Assembly: GCA_009777935.1 (NCBI GenBank)
Contig: WRKU01000011.1
Coordinates: 1 to 48,461 of the forward strand
DNA length: 48,461 nt
Direction of reading: 5' to 3'
Origin: Coriobacteriia bacterium
GTDB taxonomy: Bacteria; Actinomycetota; Coriobacteriia; WRKU01
The position numbers were made by a program, and so were the translations under genes. The notes under the pieces are model-generated. The model searched no databases. It had not been told where the DNA came from and worked only from the letters and a program-made list of their open reading frames with translations. Within the stretch, counting starts at the first letter, position 1. The number at the start of each line of letters is the position of its first letter. Shown here piece after piece: positions 46,520 through 48,461 of this stretch.

Positions 46520-46586
46520 TCATAACTCATTCCTACGACCACGCCGTTTTTCTGTGGCCGCACCGCTAGTGTAGCAGATGCCTCCT

Positions 46587-48420
46587 CTACGGCGCCTGCC
46601 TCACCCAGAGAGCGGGACGGAGGCCGCCAGTGGTAGCGGTAATCGCATTGCCATCGGGAGCGCCCCACGCACCAGAGCTGCTCAAGTAGCCCCATGAGCC
46701 GCTCACATTACCATAGGTACCCGCGAAGCCCGCCGCAGTGGCATCGTTACCACGAGAGCGGGACCACCAATTGCGGGTCGTCGTCGTGCCTGCGTGATTA
46801 GCACCGATCTGGTAGGCCCGTGGTGCTAGTACGTTCTCTTCTGTGTATGTCTGTGTCCCGATGTTAGGGAAGTAGCTCAGTATCTCTTTGCCCGACAGCG
46901 GGAAGGCGACAATGCCTTGACCGGTGCTTGGCGATGAGGTGGCACTAGTCGCCGGTCTGCTCGATGGTGTCGAGATTGCCTCAGGATAGTTTTCCGGATC
47001 TTGCATCCAGGCAATGTTTGCGGCCACATCAGCGTTCGTGGTGCCTGCGAGTGTGGTAACCGGGTCATGTCCGGTCAAGCCTTCGGTACCAAAGGTACGT
47101 GTCGAGCCCGCACCTGCATTGCTGCCGGTGAAATCAGCTTGCACCGCAAGAGACTTGAGGTTGTTGGTGCCTGAATCGAGGCCTGTTCCCGTAAGAGAGT
47201 TATACCAGCTGTCCATACCGGTCATCAGGCTTGATTTGGCGGTACCGGCCTCGGTGGTGAGCCAGAAGTTACCGTTGTCTTCTTCGTTAAATAATACGTT
47301 AGAGTATGCGGCCGTGGAGTCGATACCGTAGACATAGCGTGTTACTAACAGGTCATAGGTCACGCCATCAATCGTCTGTTCAGCGATACGGAAGAACTGT
47401 ACCGGGCCAAAGTCACGCCTTGTCGGAGTGACAGGCGTAGGAATGGGAGAGTCTGGCGTCCAGTTAATGTTGTCAAGGATGGCCTTGCCTTGCGTTGACG
47501 CGGCACGCAAAGGTACGCCGTCGGTACCGCTACTGGGTACGAGGCCGTCTTTCATGGCACCCACATCATCTTGGGTGACGACTTCCATCTGGATGTCTAT
47601 TGCATAGTAGAAGGCGTGTTTGAGTGGGTCAAAACCAGTAGCGGCGCTTACGCCGGTCATCAAAGGGAGCGTGTTAGTCTCTGGTCTGATAACGCTCGTA
47701 TAGTAGAAAAAGCCATCATCAGCGAGTACCCACTTGTTTAAGCGCTGTGAGAGAGGAAGTGCGGTCCACTCAGCATATGTCAGGTGATCTGAGTCCCACT
47801 CCCAATACTCGCTGAAAGGCATGCCGTCAGCGCCGTGTCCTCTGGCAGGAGAAGCATTCGTGATACTCGTTGGGTCGGTAAGGCCACGAATAGACCACAT
47901 GTCTGCGGTAACGTTAAACCAGGCCGTTTGGGTATCGATGAGAGTGCCGTCTACGCCCCAGGTGTTTGTATCAAGCGTAGGAGTAAGTGTCGTCTCGATA
48001 GCTTCAGGGATGGGCTCGGCAAAAGGAATACCTTCTATGATGTTGCGCCCACGGCTCCAATCTTCGGCCTGAATCCACTGCATGAATTCAGATGCTGAGA
48101 TGCGTGCGATAAACGGTGAGTTGCCTGAGTTTTGTACCCATACTCTCTTTTGCCACTCGGCTGCATCAAGACGCCGGAATTCATCATGAAGTACGGCACG
48201 TGGTGTCGCGTCGTTGGCAAACTGATTGATGGCGCGCTGCATCGTACCCCACGCGAATGCACCCAGAAGGAGTAAGAGCAATGCAATGATTATGGCTATA
48301 GTGGTGTTTTGGCGCTTGCGACTGCGCGGTGCATCAGTGCCGGTAGTGGCATCAGTAGAGGGCGGCTCTACCTTAGAAAGTGGAGACCCCCCCCCCCCGC
48401 AGGGTGTGGTTATCGTTCAT
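46587..48420 (-). CDS. Membrane-anchored DUF6273-like surface protein, out of frame at a G12 tract
   Basis: The main frame (48281-46587) encodes an exported protein without a proper start: it opens inside the membrane segment IAIIIALLLLLLGAFAWGT. The natural start is the ATG at 48420, with GAGGG 6 nt upstream (MNDNHTLRGGG...), but the 12 G at 48398-48387 shift it into a stop after 15 codons. With 11 G the frame joins to give ~610 residues: a cytosolic tail of ~40, one membrane segment, a region of type VWVQNSGNSPFIARI seen in TasA/camelysin-like envelope proteins, a large Thr/Ser-rich domain and a C-terminal DUF6273 module (NWWSRSRGN, then GGLRPALWVRQAP). It is probably a surface protein switched by slippage in the G tract. 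Confidence 0.75.
48387..48398 (-). repeat. Homopolymeric G12 tract in the N-terminal codons of the surface protein gene
   Basis: Twelve consecutive C on the plus strand (G on the coding strand) lie 22 bases into the gene. The open frame on both sides is restored only with 11 (or 8, or 14) G. No other run of this length was noticed in the window. Confidence 0.8.
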
Positions 48421-48461
48421 GTGTGCCCTCATTTCATAGAAAAACGTACCTAATTAACTAT

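Overview
The window looks like a chromosomal segment of a Gram-positive, high-G+C actinobacterium, most probably of the Coriobacteriia. This is inferred, not shown by an rRNA gene. The grounds are a dnaK-grpE-dnaJ-hspR operon ending in a MerR-type HspR (an actinobacterial arrangement), one run of rpoB-rpoC, the str genes and the S10-spc ribosomal protein genes, an adenylate kinase with a four-cysteine lid, and an actinobacterial gene repertoire without typical mycobacterial or streptomycete features. No tRNA, rRNA or CRISPR array was found.

Layout, left to right. (1) 1-345: the end of an IS21-like insertion sequence that truncates an already decaying ATPase gene. (2) 373-11183: an accessory island, all on the minus strand. 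It holds a SurA-N-like membrane chaperone, a secreted 2806-residue RHS/YD-repeat polymorphic toxin whose C-terminal tip is an L,D-transpeptidase-like (Tlde1/DUF2778-type) domain, a membrane-anchored probable immunity protein and a beta-propeller lipoprotein. (3) 11315-34885: the housekeeping core, minus strand: rpoB, rpoC, rpsL, rpsG, fusA, rpsJ, rplC-D-W-B, rpsS, rplV, rpsC, rplP, rpmC, rpsQ, rplN-X-E, rpsZ, rpsH, rplF-R, rpsE, rpmD, rplO, secY, adk, map. tuf is absent between fusA and rpsJ, and the usual infA-rpmJ-rpsM-rpsK-rpsD-rpoA-rplQ tail is absent after map; the RHS island sits there instead. (4) 35003-37309: rsmA (ksgA) carrying an in-frame palindromic insertion, an iron-sulfur flavoprotein, and a divergent, apparently leaderless Sfp-type phosphopantetheinyl transferase. 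(5) 37369-46182: the DnaK chaperone operon with a consensus promoter, flanked by three toxin-antitoxin modules (Phd/PIN, HicAB, AbrB/VapC), plus rmuC and a GT4 glycosyltransferase. (6) 46358-48420: a membrane-anchored DUF6273-like surface protein whose N-terminal coding region contains a run of 12 G that puts it out of frame, followed by a detached C-terminal remnant of a second such protein.

The strongest unusual signals are these. A dispersed structured element occurs in three intergenic spacers of the ribosomal region (rpsJ-rplC, rpoC-rpsL, secY-adk), with conserved flanks, variable hairpins and closing arms that match within each copy but differ between copies. The RHS-L,D-transpeptidase toxin has a chaperone and a candidate immunity gene in one coupled operon. 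The surface protein has a probable phase-variable G tract. hicA has an A_AAA_AAG slippery heptamer exactly where a -1 shift restores the normal toxin end. A 164-bp inverted-repeat insertion is translated through in rsmA. A terminator in front of rpsL is placed so that only read-through transcripts can form it.

Translational coupling is common here: 1-nt stop/start overlaps (TAATG or TGATG) join the SurA-like gene to rhs, rplD to rplW, rplF to rplR, rpsC to rplP, and the Phd antitoxin to its PIN toxin. Start codons below were chosen from Shine-Dalgarno position, promoter position and family alignment, and several are well inside the longest open frame.
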